From Oceanospirillaceae bacterium (lineage in GTDB: Bacteria; Pseudomonadota; Gammaproteobacteria; Pseudomonadales; Oceanobacteraceae): a stretch of 64,000 bases of DNA. This document shows positions 10,147 to 18,230 of the stretch, one piece after another. The position numbers and the translations under genes were made by a program. The notes beneath the pieces are model-generated. The model had not been told where the DNA came from, ran no database searches, and worked only from the letters and a program-made list of their open reading frames with translations. The first letter of the stretch is position 1. The number at the start of each line of letters is the position of its first letter. The DNA is taken from positions 62,001 to 126,000 of the forward strand of contig PBQA01000016.1 in assembly GCA_002724925.1 (NCBI GenBank), read 5' to 3'.

Positions 10147-10687
10147 CGCCCGGGTGCTCCTTAAGATACTTCAACAGACAGGAGCGATACTGCTCAACCG
10201 TTTTATCAAGGTCCTCATCCGGAGAATGACGACCATGATAAACCTCAAAGGTGGGTTTCATTTCCAGATGACAAACGTTCGCCATCCGCGGGTAATGAAG
10301 AAAATACTCACTCAACGGGCGCTCATTAACACCAGTGTCGCTGTAAGTATGCTCTGGTGCCCCGGCCGTCAATACAACCCACATATATTTGCCTGCCAGA
10401 CGCTGCTGCTTACGCCCGTAGGCATAGCCATATTCCAATACGAGATCCTGCCATTCACGCAACAATGCTGGCATGTTGTACCAATAGACTGGGTGCTGAA
10501 TAACAATAAGATCATGTTCAAGAAGCAATTTCTGTTCGGCTTCTACATCAATAAAAAAGTCTGGGTAGGTTTCATAAAGATCATGCACCGTCACATTGTG
10601 CAGGTCGCTGATACGGTTCAACAACGCACGGTTTGCTCTTGAGCGCTGATGAGCCGGGTGTGCATAGACAATCAAAGCCTTAGCCAA
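10139..10687 (-). CDS. KefF/KefG-like flavodoxin-fold NAD(P)H oxidoreductase
   Basis: A 182-residue protein of the flavodoxin-like NAD(P)H:quinone oxidoreductase family. It begins with a beta strand and phosphate-loop segment (A-L-I-V-Y-A-H-P) and carries the family motif H-P-V-Y-W-Y-N-M-P-A-L-L near residues 65-76. In E. coli, KefF and KefG are ancillary subunits needed for full activity of the Kef antiporters and can reduce quinones or electrophiles. Overlap with the antiporter gene downstream and the order quinone reductase then antiporter match that role. Located in the cytosol, docked to the antiporter by inference. Confidence 0.88.
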   Translation of the reverse strand: MAKALIVYAHPAHQRSRANRALLNRISDLHNVTVHDLYETYPDFFIDVEAEQKLLLEHDLIVIQHPVYWYNMPALLREWQDLVLEYGYAYGRKQQRLAGKYMWVVLTAGAPEHTYSDTGVNERPLSEYFLHYPRMANVCHLEMKPTFEVYHGRHSPDEDLDKTVEQYRSCLLKYLKEHPGDA

Positions 10688-10690
10688 GTG

Positions 10691-11050
10691 TCAGCCCCCT
10701 ACTTTTTTGACGGTAAATCCGCGCCTGGTCAGTTCAGAAACCAGAAGATCACGCTGCTCGCCCTGAATTTCAATAACGCCGTCTTTCAGGGCGCCGCCTG
10801 TGCCACACTTTTTCTTCAGCTCTTTGGCCAGAGTCTTCAGCTCACTACCAACCAGTGGGACGCCAGATACCAGAGTCATGACTTTGCCACCACGACCTTT
10901 GGTTTCGCGCGCGACTCTGACAATGCCGTCACCTTCTGGCGCCTGCTCCTGATCACAAGTACATTGGTCAACGGCTTCGCCGCACCCCGGACAGGCGCGA
11001 CCGAATTCAGTGGAGTATACGAGGCCACCGGATGAAGATTTTTTAGACAT
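10691..11050 (-). CDS. yciH: Sui1/YciH-type translation factor
   Basis: A 119-residue protein with the eIF1/Sui1 fold at the C-terminal half: V-A-R-E-T-K-G-R-G-G-K-V-M-T-L-V-S-G-V and the later G-T-G-G-A-L-K-D-G. The N-terminus has a small cysteine cluster (C-P-G-C near 20-23, C-T-C further on) that could bind a metal, as in other YciH proteins. The family is linked to fidelity of translation initiation and stress adaptation; the exact bacterial role is not settled. Only 3 bp separates its stop from the flavoprotein gene, so co-transcription with the Kef pair is possible. Confidence 0.9.
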   Translation of the reverse strand: MSKKSSSGGLVYSTEFGRACPGCGEAVDQCTCDQEQAPEGDGIVRVARETKGRGGKVMTLVSGVPLVGSELKTLAKELKKKCGTGGALKDGVIEIQGEQRDLLVSELTRRGFTVKKVGG

Positions 11051-11125
11051 GACGTGTTTCCGTTGTCAGAGCAGTTCAGCTGGAAACTACCCTAACCGGG
11101 AGATGGGTTCAATCAGGGGAGCAGT

Positions 11126-12748
11126 TCAGAAGAGCACATTATCTCTGGGAAACTTAAGAACCACCATAGTGCCATGCCCTTCTTCACTGGCCATGCTCAG
11201 CTCACCTCCCTGATTTAACATCAGATTATAGGCGACGGTCAGCCCCAGCCCTGTGCCCTCGCCTACGGCTTTGTTGCTGTAGAAGGGGTTGATGGCTTTT
11301 TCCAGCTGGCCCGAGTCCATACCACAGCCACTGTCTTTGATAACCAGGTTAATGTAGTTATCCTCCAGTTCTGAGGCGATCTCAATATTGCCACCGGCCG
11401 GCATGGCCTCGCAGGCGTTCTCGATAATTTTCCCGAGGATCAACCTCACCTGAGACGGCACAACGTCGACCTCAAGGCTTTCCTCTACGAGCGTAATCAG
11501 GCGGATGTCATCCCTCTGGCAGGCGTCAACAGTCCGCGCGGCTTCACGCAACAGGTCATTGAGAGACACTTTCTCTCGCTCCAGCGAATCGGAATCAGCG
11601 AACGTTCTCAGTTCGCTGATGATATTTCTGACACGCTCAAGACTGTGCTTGGACGCTGAAATTAACTCTGGCCCGTCGTCCTTCACAAACGCCAGATCAA
11701 TAGCGTCACGCATTTTCTCAAGTGTTGAGCGTAACTCGTTATCGTTAATTTTATCTTCGGCATGCTGATATTCTTCAGCAAGACTGATCAACTCACTGAG
11801 ATATTCACTCAAGGTCGCAATGTTGCTGTAAACCACCGCCACAGGATTATTGATTTCGTGAGCAACTCCAGCGGCGAGATGGCCTAGCGACGCCATCCGC
11901 TGTGCCTGAAGCAACAAAGCCTGCATTTTCTGAAGCTGATCGAGACTCGCCTGCAGGTTAGTATTACTTTCATGCAGCTCACGCGTTCGCGCGTGAACCT
12001 TTTCTTCAAGCTGCTCATTCAGCTGTTTCGCTTTCTGCTCCGCCGCCTGTCGTCGCTCCATCTGTAACTGCATCGCCGATAACAGGTCACGCATTTTCGA
12101 GGTGAGGTCATCAAGCTCTGTACCGGCAAGTGACTCTTCAACTTCCAGATTGAGCTGGGTAGGGCTGTGGACATCAGCATCAATAAGGCGACGGGTCAGG
12201 CGACGTACCGGCCCCGTCAATCGCAAGCGCAGTACTATAAGAAGTACGACAATCAGTGCGAGTGTGCGCCCCAGGTCTGCAAGCAGTACGATAATCGCAC
12301 GTCGCTCAAAACCCGCGTTCACCTGAGACTTATCGGCAAGCAAAGTGACTTCACCGATGACCGATGGTGACTCAGTGCTGTTGGTACGATACTGCTGAGG
12401 CACGTAGAGTTGAGTGGTGAACTCAAGTAAATCCTGACTATCAGACACACTGCCCTGGCGAATCATAAAGTCAGTATTCACTTCACTAACCTGCGCTGCA
12501 ACGACCCCCGGATGAGTCAGAAGACTGTCGAGACCCGCAGTCAGGCTACGCTGGTCGTAATTATAGAGGGCCAGAGCGGCCGTCGTGACAGAACGTTCAA
12601 GCTGGGTATTCACAGATTGATCAAAGTTCTTCTGAGCATCACGATAATCCACCACCATCTGTATGCCGCTGAATACAAGTCCGGCAAGAAGGCTCCAGAT
12701 AACCACCTGAAGGGTGAGTTTTTTATCAATCGAAGTCACTGGCAACAC
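11126..12748 (-). CDS. Membrane sensor histidine kinase
   Basis: A 540-residue inner-membrane kinase: membrane span at about 12-34, a periplasmic sensor of about 115 residues, second span at about 151-174, a HAMP-like linker, then a long predicted coiled coil (about 225-285). The H-box is A-G-V-A-H297-E-I-N-N-P and the C-terminal ATPase domain has a G-T-G-L-G-L loop. No response regulator gene is adjacent, so it is an orphan kinase and its signal and partner are unknown. The H-E-I-N-N-P type is typical of NtrB/DctB-like kinases. It lies between yciH and an Lrp-family regulator on the same strand. Confidence 0.88.
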   Translation of the reverse strand: MLPVTSIDKKLTLQVVIWSLLAGLVFSGIQMVVDYRDAQKNFDQSVNTQLERSVTTAALALYNYDQRSLTAGLDSLLTHPGVVAAQVSEVNTDFMIRQGSVSDSQDLLEFTTQLYVPQQYRTNSTESPSVIGEVTLLADKSQVNAGFERRAIIVLLADLGRTLALIVVLLIVLRLRLTGPVRRLTRRLIDADVHSPTQLNLEVEESLAGTELDDLTSKMRDLLSAMQLQMERRQAAEQKAKQLNEQLEEKVHARTRELHESNTNLQASLDQLQKMQALLLQAQRMASLGHLAAGVAHEINNPVAVVYSNIATLSEYLSELISLAEEYQHAEDKINDNELRSTLEKMRDAIDLAFVKDDGPELISASKHSLERVRNIISELRTFADSDSLEREKVSLNDLLREAARTVDACQRDDIRLITLVEESLEVDVVPSQVRLILGKIIENACEAMPAGGNIEIASELEDNYINLVIKDSGCGMDSGQLEKAINPFYSNKAVGEGTGLGLTVAYNLMLNQGGELSMASEEGHGTMVVLKFPRDNVLF

Positions 12749-12781
12749 TCAGGTTCTGTTGTGTAACTGGAAGTATAGACC

Positions 12782-13267
12782 CTATCGGGGAATTGGAATC
12801 GCGGTACGGTCCACAACTTTACGCATTACAAAAGAAGAATGGACACCGCTGACCCCTTCGATACGCGTCAGAGTGCCCAACAGAAACTGCTGATACGCAT
12901 CCATATCCTCGACCAGCACCTTGAGTACATAGTCCGCCGACTGTCCGGTAATGAGATAGCACTCAAGTACCTCAGGGCAGGCGGCCAGCTTTTCTTCGAA
13001 GTTGTTGAAACGTTCCGGCGTGTGCCTGTCCATGCTGATATTAATCAGTGCCAGCAGATCCAGCCCCAGCTTACGCGCGTCCAGTAAGGCCCGGTAACCT
13101 GTGATCAGACCGCTGTCTTCCAGGGCCTTTACACGACGCGAGCAGGGGGATGGAGATAACCCTACCCTATCAGCCAGCTCCAGATTGCTGAGACTACCGT
13201 CCTGCTGCAACAGATCCAGAAGGTGTCGATCGGTGCGATCGAGCACCACAGGAGTTGTTTTAGCCAT
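12782..13267 (-). CDS. Lrp/AsnC-family transcriptional regulator
   Basis: A 161-residue protein with an N-terminal winged helix-turn-helix (about 10-60, ending in S-P-S-P-C-S-R-R-V-K-A-L-E) and a C-terminal RAM/AsnC ligand-binding domain (about 70-150). The family binds amino acids and wraps DNA as octamers. The gene is divergent from leuA, with about 290 bp between the starts, so it is a good candidate regulator of leucine synthesis or of itself. No binding site is proven. It is a little shorter than E. coli Lrp (164) and appears full length. Confidence 0.92.
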   Translation of the reverse strand: MAKTTPVVLDRTDRHLLDLLQQDGSLSNLELADRVGLSPSPCSRRVKALEDSGLITGYRALLDARKLGLDLLALINISMDRHTPERFNNFEEKLAACPEVLECYLITGQSADYVLKVLVEDMDAYQQFLLGTLTRIEGVSGVHSSFVMRKVVDRTAIPIPR

Positions 13268-13408
13268 CGTTTAACCCATGAAAGCAATAATTAACCATAA
13301 TAAAACATATTTACAGATACTTATTGCCCAATCAATCATTTTTAAAGGCACATTTGCAATCATTCTCCGCAACAAGAGGCATACACTATGTCCATACTGT
13401 GAAGGCAG

Positions 13409-13476
13409 CCGGTGATTCCAATCAGACACCGGTGGCGGGACGCTCAAAAGGCCGACCGAAGTACTACTCAAAAGGC
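13409..13476 (+). promoter_or_regulatory. Structured leader upstream of leuA: hairpin plus repeated decamer
   Basis: The interval 13268-13557 between the Lrp-type gene and leuA is long for a promoter. It holds a perfect CCGGTG/CACCGG inverted repeat (13409-13414 with 13427-13432), then two copies of CTCAAAAGGC at 13443-13452 and 13467-13476, 24 bp apart. No leucine-rich leader peptide is visible: the short frame starting ATG-TCC-ATA-CTG stops at once. The repeats could be regulator sites or part of an RNA structure. I do not match them to a known riboswitch. Confidence 0.35.
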
Positions 13477-13557
13477 AGTGACTACCCAGCCAGACAGTTG
13501 ACATACACGACTGAAATTACCCATTCAGAACCAACGGACAGAACCACGGATAAGACA

Positions 13558-15243
13558 ATGACTACGCCTGCGAACCCGCGCTTCAACCACTCCAAATACC
13601 GCGCCTTCCCGCGTGTGACGCTTGACGACCGCCAGTGGCCATCGAACGCCCTGAGCACAGCGCCACTCTGGTGTTCTGTGGATCTACGTGATGGTAACCA
13701 GGCACTTATCGACCCGATGACCGTAGAACAGAAGAAACAGATGTGGGCCCTCTTGGTACGCATGGGTTTCAAAGAAATCGAAATCGGTTTCCCATCTGCG
13801 TCACAACCTGATTTCGACTTTGCACGCTGGCTGATTGAAGCCCGCCAGATCCCTGACGATGTCACTGTTCAAGTACTAGTGCAGGCTCGCGACGAGTTAA
13901 TTGAACGCACGTACGAAGCACTGCGCGGTGTACGCCGGGCAGTAGTGCATGTTTATAACTCCACCTCTCCGGTGCAACGCAATAAAGTCTTCGGGCTTGA
14001 GAAGAGTGGCATCATCGACATCGCCCGCAAAGGTGCAGCCAAGGTAATGGCGGAGTCTGAGAAGTTTCCTGAAACAGAATGGGTATTTCAGTACTCTCCT
14101 GAAAGCTTCTCAAGCACTGAAGTCGAGTTTGCCACCGAAGTGTGTAACGCCGTCATTGATGTGTGGCAGCCAACGCCTGACAACAAAACCATCATCAATC
14201 TGCCTGCGACGGTGGAATCAGCCATGCCGAACGTCTTTGCTGATCAGGTTGAATGGTTCTGCCGTCATGTCGACAAGCGCGACAGTATTACGGTGAGCAT
14301 TCACACCCACAATGACCGTGGTTGTGCCGTCGCAGCAGCAGAACTGGCGTTACTCGCTGGCGCCGACCGCATAGAGGGGACGCTTCTGGGTAATGGTGAG
14401 CGCACTGGCAACATGGACATAGTAACGATGGCCATGAACCTCTACAGCCAGGGCATCGACCCCGAGCTCGACATCAGCATTGCTGACGACATCATTGCGA
14501 CCGTAGAAGAATGCACCAACATTAAAACGCACCCGCGCCACCCGTGGTTGGGAGAACTGGTTTATACCGCCTTTTCTGGCAGCCACCAGGACGCAATCCG
14601 TAAGTGTCTTGCGCAGCAGAGCGAAGATGAGCACTGGGATGTTGCCTACCTGCCGATTGATCCGCAGGACATCGGCCGCACGTACCAGTCGGTTATCCGG
14701 GTAAACAGCCAGTCGGGTAAAGGCGGCGCCAGTTACATTGTCGAACAGGCGTTAGGTGTCACTCTGCCACGCTGGATGCAAATCGAACTGGCACAACACA
14801 TTCAGTCAGCGTCAGAGCGTGAAGCGCGTGAGCTGAGCAGTGAAGAGATTGTTGCTATCTTCCGCCAGGCCTTTATGCCTCGCGGTGGGCACTACGAGCT
14901 GTCTGGTTATCAGACAGAACATGACAGCCTGCACCACACGATTCAGGCGACATTAAATGATGGCCAGAACCTGATCTCACTGCACGGTAAAGGCAGCGGC
15001 AGTATCAGTGCCTTCGGCGACGCTCTGCACAAGACGACCGGGCTCGACCTGCAGGTTGTTCAGTTTGAAGAGGTCTCTCTCGGCGAAGGCTCAGATGCTC
15101 AGGCAATGGCGTTTGTTCAGATCAGCTTACAAGGCCAGCGTTTTACCGCGGCCGCCCAGGATGGCGACACTCTGGCAGCCAGCCTTGAGTCAATCGTGAC
15201 GGCATTAAATATCGCCATCGCTCAGGGCGTTAAAGCAGCCTGA
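13558..15243 (+). CDS. leuA: 2-isopropylmalate synthase
   Basis: First committed step of leucine biosynthesis: condenses acetyl-CoA with 2-oxoisovalerate. The ATG at 13558 gives 561 residues, close to the long LeuA form of Pseudomonas. The start begins M-T-T-P-A-N-P-R-F; upstream codons open to 13324 carry low-complexity sequence unlike LeuA. Motifs: metal site and catalytic R in L-R-D-G-N-Q, H-T-H-N-D-R-G, G-N-G-E-R-T-G-N, and a C-terminal leucine-binding regulatory domain containing S-L-H-G-K-G-S-G. The other leu genes are not in the window. Ends 8 bp from the convergent nuclease gene. Confidence 0.95.
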   Translation: MTTPANPRFNHSKYRAFPRVTLDDRQWPSNALSTAPLWCSVDLRDGNQALIDPMTVEQKKQMWALLVRMGFKEIEIGFPSASQPDFDFARWLIEARQIPDDVTVQVLVQARDELIERTYEALRGVRRAVVHVYNSTSPVQRNKVFGLEKSGIIDIARKGAAKVMAESEKFPETEWVFQYSPESFSSTEVEFATEVCNAVIDVWQPTPDNKTIINLPATVESAMPNVFADQVEWFCRHVDKRDSITVSIHTHNDRGCAVAAAELALLAGADRIEGTLLGNGERTGNMDIVTMAMNLYSQGIDPELDISIADDIIATVEECTNIKTHPRHPWLGELVYTAFSGSHQDAIRKCLAQQSEDEHWDVAYLPIDPQDIGRTYQSVIRVNSQSGKGGASYIVEQALGVTLPRWMQIELAQHIQSASEREARELSSEEIVAIFRQAFMPRGGHYELSGYQTEHDSLHHTIQATLNDGQNLISLHGKGSGSISAFGDALHKTTGLDLQVVQFEEVSLGEGSDAQAMAFVQISLQGQRFTAAAQDGDTLAASLESIVTALNIAIAQGVKAA

Positions 15244-15251
15244 CCGGGGAG

Positions 15252-16982
15252 TTACTCTTCAGGGTTCTCCTCACCTCGCTGTGCGCCAGTCAGACCCCCA
15301 CCTGTGACGGTGGGGTCGTCTTTTACACGAATGACCCGCGCCGGAATGCCTGAACGCTCGAATTCGGCGAACCAGACTTTCTGATTTTTCTGCAACGTAT
15401 CTCCCGGACCTTTGACTTCCAGTAGTTCAAAGCCTTCATTTTTTGGGAATCGAATCAGGTCTGGAAGACCTGCTTTATGCTGCCTCAGATCCTTCACCAG
15501 AAAACGGAACATTCCCTGCCATGCCGACACTGGAATACGTTCAACGGATAAGCGGATCAGGTCTTCGGTTAGTACCGCCCAGTGTACGAAGGGATTCGCG
15601 ATGCCCTGCTTCTGCTGGTAGGTAAACAGCGCATGCGCAAGAAGCACATCAGACGACTCAAGAGCCTGCCAGCAAGTATCAAATTCGCTTTTACGCAATG
15701 CCATGAAGTCAGCTTCATACAAATCCGCTGGTCGCATCTGAAACGGATGGAAAAACGCCCCCGGAACGGCTGCATAAATAGCAGACCAGAATACAAGGCC
15801 AAACATCCCCGGAATTAGCAGGTTCTCGCAGTAAACCAGCCGATCGCCAGGACTCTCAGACTCGAGGGCAGCGGCGACGGCGCGCTCAACGCCCAGCGAT
15901 AAACGAGTTTCAGCAGGCATCGTCAAAATGTCTTCTTCGGGGCTTGAAACCCTGTCAGCAAGACGACGACATAATTCGCGGTTGTACTTCATTTTGCGCG
16001 GCACAAATGAGAGTAAAAACTGATGCTCTTCTTCATTGACTGGAGCATCAGCCATGTCAGAGGCCAGTGCGTCGGCTTCGTTGTTTCGCCCCTGTGATAC
16101 TAAGATTCTGAGGCGTCTTTCACGGGCCGGATGGCGTACACTACGCTCGTAGACCGCCAACGCACTGTCAGTGTCTCCGAGTCTTTCCAACTGACGTCCG
16201 ATATCGACCAGAAAACGGTGACGACGACGCCTCAGTGTTGGTTCGTCCGAGGCTGGTAAGCGATCTGCGATCAGGCAAAGCGCTTCTATGCTTTGGTCTT
16301 TGAGGTCACCCGCCTCATCGCGTAAAGCATGATACACCCGGTGGGCTTCGAGATCGGCGCGCTGGTGGCACCAGCGACTCGCACTGTTGAGCTGGTAGGA
16401 CTCATAACGATAAATGCCCAGGTCACGCAAAACAAACTCAGTAAAATCCTGATACAGGTTCCCGAAAAAAAGAAGCCGGAAGGTTTCCAGCTCCTGCTCT
16501 CCATAAACGCAGTAAATGTCGGTATCTGGCAAGTCAGGCACGTAAACTTCGGGTTCCTCCATCATGAGCGCCAGTAACTCTGGCTTACGCAACGAAGAAA
16601 CTGGCTTTTGGTCGGCCTGTGCCTGAATAGCTGAAGCCAGCTCCGGGCGCGTATACAGATTCAACCAATCAGTTTCATCCGGAATCACACCCGAGCCGAT
16701 AGAATAAATTTGAATAAAACGATGGCTGCTTAACTCGCCCGCCGCGCCGTCAATGTCAGAAATTTCAGAGTAGATAATTTTGTCGCGCCGGAACCAGTCT
16801 CCACGACGACTGAGCAGACGCACATACAAAGCCTGAGCGTCTTCAGACAGAGACAAAAAGTCATCAAAGAAAGCGCGCTCAGACTCATTAAGAATGTCTG
16901 CATAAAGCTGCGAGACATGATTGAGAAGGTAAATGAAGTTGTCGAGATAATACTTCTCGGGAAGATCCGGAGCGACGGACAT
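15252..16982 (-). CDS. FAN1-like structure-specific nuclease (VRR-NUC domain)
   Basis: A 576-residue protein resembling bacterial FAN1 homologues such as the Pseudomonas aeruginosa enzyme of about 560 residues, which cut 5' flaps and help unhook DNA interstrand crosslinks. The C-terminal VRR-NUC catalytic domain shows the PD-(D/E)XK signature as G-L-P-D-L-I-R-F then E-L-L-E-V-K-G-P-G-D-T and the conserved Q-K-x-W. The middle part is rich in paired helices, like the TPR region of FAN1, and the N-terminal part corresponds to the SAP-like DNA-binding region. Function is by family homology. It stands alone on the minus strand, convergent with leuA. Confidence 0.85.
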   Translation of the reverse strand: MSVAPDLPEKYYLDNFIYLLNHVSQLYADILNESERAFFDDFLSLSEDAQALYVRLLSRRGDWFRRDKIIYSEISDIDGAAGELSSHRFIQIYSIGSGVIPDETDWLNLYTRPELASAIQAQADQKPVSSLRKPELLALMMEEPEVYVPDLPDTDIYCVYGEQELETFRLLFFGNLYQDFTEFVLRDLGIYRYESYQLNSASRWCHQRADLEAHRVYHALRDEAGDLKDQSIEALCLIADRLPASDEPTLRRRRHRFLVDIGRQLERLGDTDSALAVYERSVRHPARERRLRILVSQGRNNEADALASDMADAPVNEEEHQFLLSFVPRKMKYNRELCRRLADRVSSPEEDILTMPAETRLSLGVERAVAAALESESPGDRLVYCENLLIPGMFGLVFWSAIYAAVPGAFFHPFQMRPADLYEADFMALRKSEFDTCWQALESSDVLLAHALFTYQQKQGIANPFVHWAVLTEDLIRLSVERIPVSAWQGMFRFLVKDLRQHKAGLPDLIRFPKNEGFELLEVKGPGDTLQKNQKVWFAEFERSGIPARVIRVKDDPTVTGGGLTGAQRGEENPEE

Positions 16983-17064
16983 GCTCAGCTATTAGCCTTA
17001 TGACGTTAACATCAGGACATAATAGCAGGCGCAGCGGCCCGCCCAAGACCGCTGCGCAGAATTC

Positions 17065-17277
17065 TTATTTTTTTGTCTGGTGAGGGTGGTGATGTACCGG
17101 AAAGGTGCGACCGTAGGTAATCATCTCTCCCAGAATCAGGCCACCAAAGAAGCCCGTTAAAGCAGCCTCAAGGGACGCACCCACCATGCTGCCTATTACT
17201 ACGCCAAAGCCGGCACCCAGCAGGCCACCGAAAACCATCGACTTGCGACGATACGCCGCTATTTTGCCTTTTCTCAT
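17065..17277 (-). CDS. Small glycine-rich membrane protein, unknown
   Basis: A 70-residue protein with a basic start (M-R-K-G-K-I-A-A-Y-R-R-K) and two glycine-spaced hydrophobic segments (about 15-33 and 37-53), suggestive of two packed helices with G-x-x-x-G contacts, ending in a histidine-rich tail (H-H-H-P-H). The start was chosen at ATG 17277 because GGAGG lies 8 bases upstream; ATG 17283 and TTG 17292 sit too close to, or upstream of, that site. I do not recognise the family. Short glycine-zipper membrane proteins of this kind are common beside stress genes. Confidence 0.6.
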   Translation of the reverse strand: MRKGKIAAYRRKSMVFGGLLGAGFGVVIGSMVGASLEAALTGFFGGLILGEMITYGRTFPVHHHPHQTKK

Positions 17278-17667
17278 TTGCATTTCCTCCAAATGTTCAA
17301 CCTGTTGAACAGGGCATGCTTGAAGACAGCTCAGTCCCCGAAAAGTTGCCAGTGAAATAACAAATTTTCAGGTTATTTCCGCTGCCTGACTTTTAATTTA
17401 TCACAGCCTTTTAAAGCTGCAATATTGTGGCGTAGAAGGTCGCAGTGCTAACAGAGAAAACACGACTTACATCAAGATTGCGGGAGAGATAAATGCTGAT
17501 GAATGGTGCAGAAATACTGGCATTTCGGCAGGTCGCACCAGTCGCGTGCAGACAGCTGTACAGTATTGGTAAATTAATGAGGCAGATAAAAATTTGTCGG
17601 CTTTGACAGAGAGATGAGGTTCTGAAGAAAAGCAGGCCAATGGCTGGCCTGCTCTGTCATACGGATA
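17278..17667. other. Non-coding interval with overlapping palindromes
   Basis: About 390 bp without a convincing gene. Just upstream of the small membrane protein gene lie two overlapping inverted repeats: TGTTCAA-N4-TTGAACA (17294-17311) and CCTGTT-G-AACAGG (17301-17313). They look like sites for a dimeric regulator of that gene. The rest is AT-rich and holds the SlyD terminator near 17632; I see nothing else. Confidence 0.5.
17626..17652 (-). terminator. Rho-independent terminator of the SlyD-type gene
   Basis: Perfect 8-bp stem GCAGGCCA/TGGCCTGC with a 5-base loop, followed on the minus strand by TTTTCTTC. It lies 15 bp beyond the stop of the isomerase gene. Confidence 0.85.
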
Positions 17668-18153
17668 TCAGTGCTCAACGCCACCTTCACCGTGCACGTG
17701 ACCGTGCTGCAGTTCTTCTTCGCTGGCTTCACGGATGCTCTCAACTTTTACAGAGAACGCCAGTGACTTACCTGCCAGAGGGTGGTTCGCATCAACAGTT
17801 ACTTCAGTTTCGTCGACTTCAGTCACGATCAGATTGATCGGACCGTGCTCAGTCTGAGCAGTAAACGCCATGCCCGGCTCTACGCTTTCAACGCCCTGAA
17901 AAGCTTCGTGAGGTACTTTCTGAATACGCTCATCGCTGTACTCGCCGTAGGCATCTTCAGGTGCGATGGTTACGTCCAGTTCATCACCAACCTGCTTACC
18001 TTCCAGCGCTGCTTCCAGACCTGGGATGATGTTCTGCGCACCGTGTAGGTACGTCATTGGCTGACCACCTTCTGAAGAGTCGATCACTTCGTTGCTGGCA
18101 ACGTCAGTGACTTTGTAGTGAATGGTAACGACTTTCTGTTGTTCGATGGTCAT
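17668..18153 (-). CDS. slyD: FKBP-type peptidyl-prolyl cis-trans isomerase, SlyD-like
   Basis: Catalyses proline isomerisation and acts as a chaperone. From ATG 18153 (GGGAA upstream) the protein has 161 residues, the SlyD size. The FKBP domain opens with V-V-T-I-H-Y-K-V-T-D and has the motif L-H-G-A-Q-N-I-I-P-G-L-E. The inserted IF chaperone domain covers about residues 65-125. The tail H-G-H-V-H-G-E-G-G-V-E-H is a shorter version of the metal-binding histidine tail of E. coli SlyD, so nickel or other metal handling is possible. Codons open upstream to 18234 are not part of the protein. Confidence 0.9.
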   Translation of the reverse strand: MTIEQQKVVTIHYKVTDVASNEVIDSSEGGQPMTYLHGAQNIIPGLEAALEGKQVGDELDVTIAPEDAYGEYSDERIQKVPHEAFQGVESVEPGMAFTAQTEHGPINLIVTEVDETEVTVDANHPLAGKSLAFSVKVESIREASEEELQHGHVHGEGGVEH

Positions 18154-18230
18154 AGTGTTTCCCGTAATTGTTTGCCCGACTGGGCTGAATGTAGCCCCCA
18201 GTATAACAAGCCACACGCTGAGGAAAACCG

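Noticed and set aside
13324-13557. N-terminal extension of LeuA by 78 residues
   Set aside because: The extra residues do not look like LeuA, contain the leader hairpin and repeats, and the ATG at 13558 fits the family start.
17301-17313. Possible LexA box
   Set aside because: The dyad CCTGTT-G-AACAGG is too short; a LexA site needs CTGT-N8-ACAG spacing.
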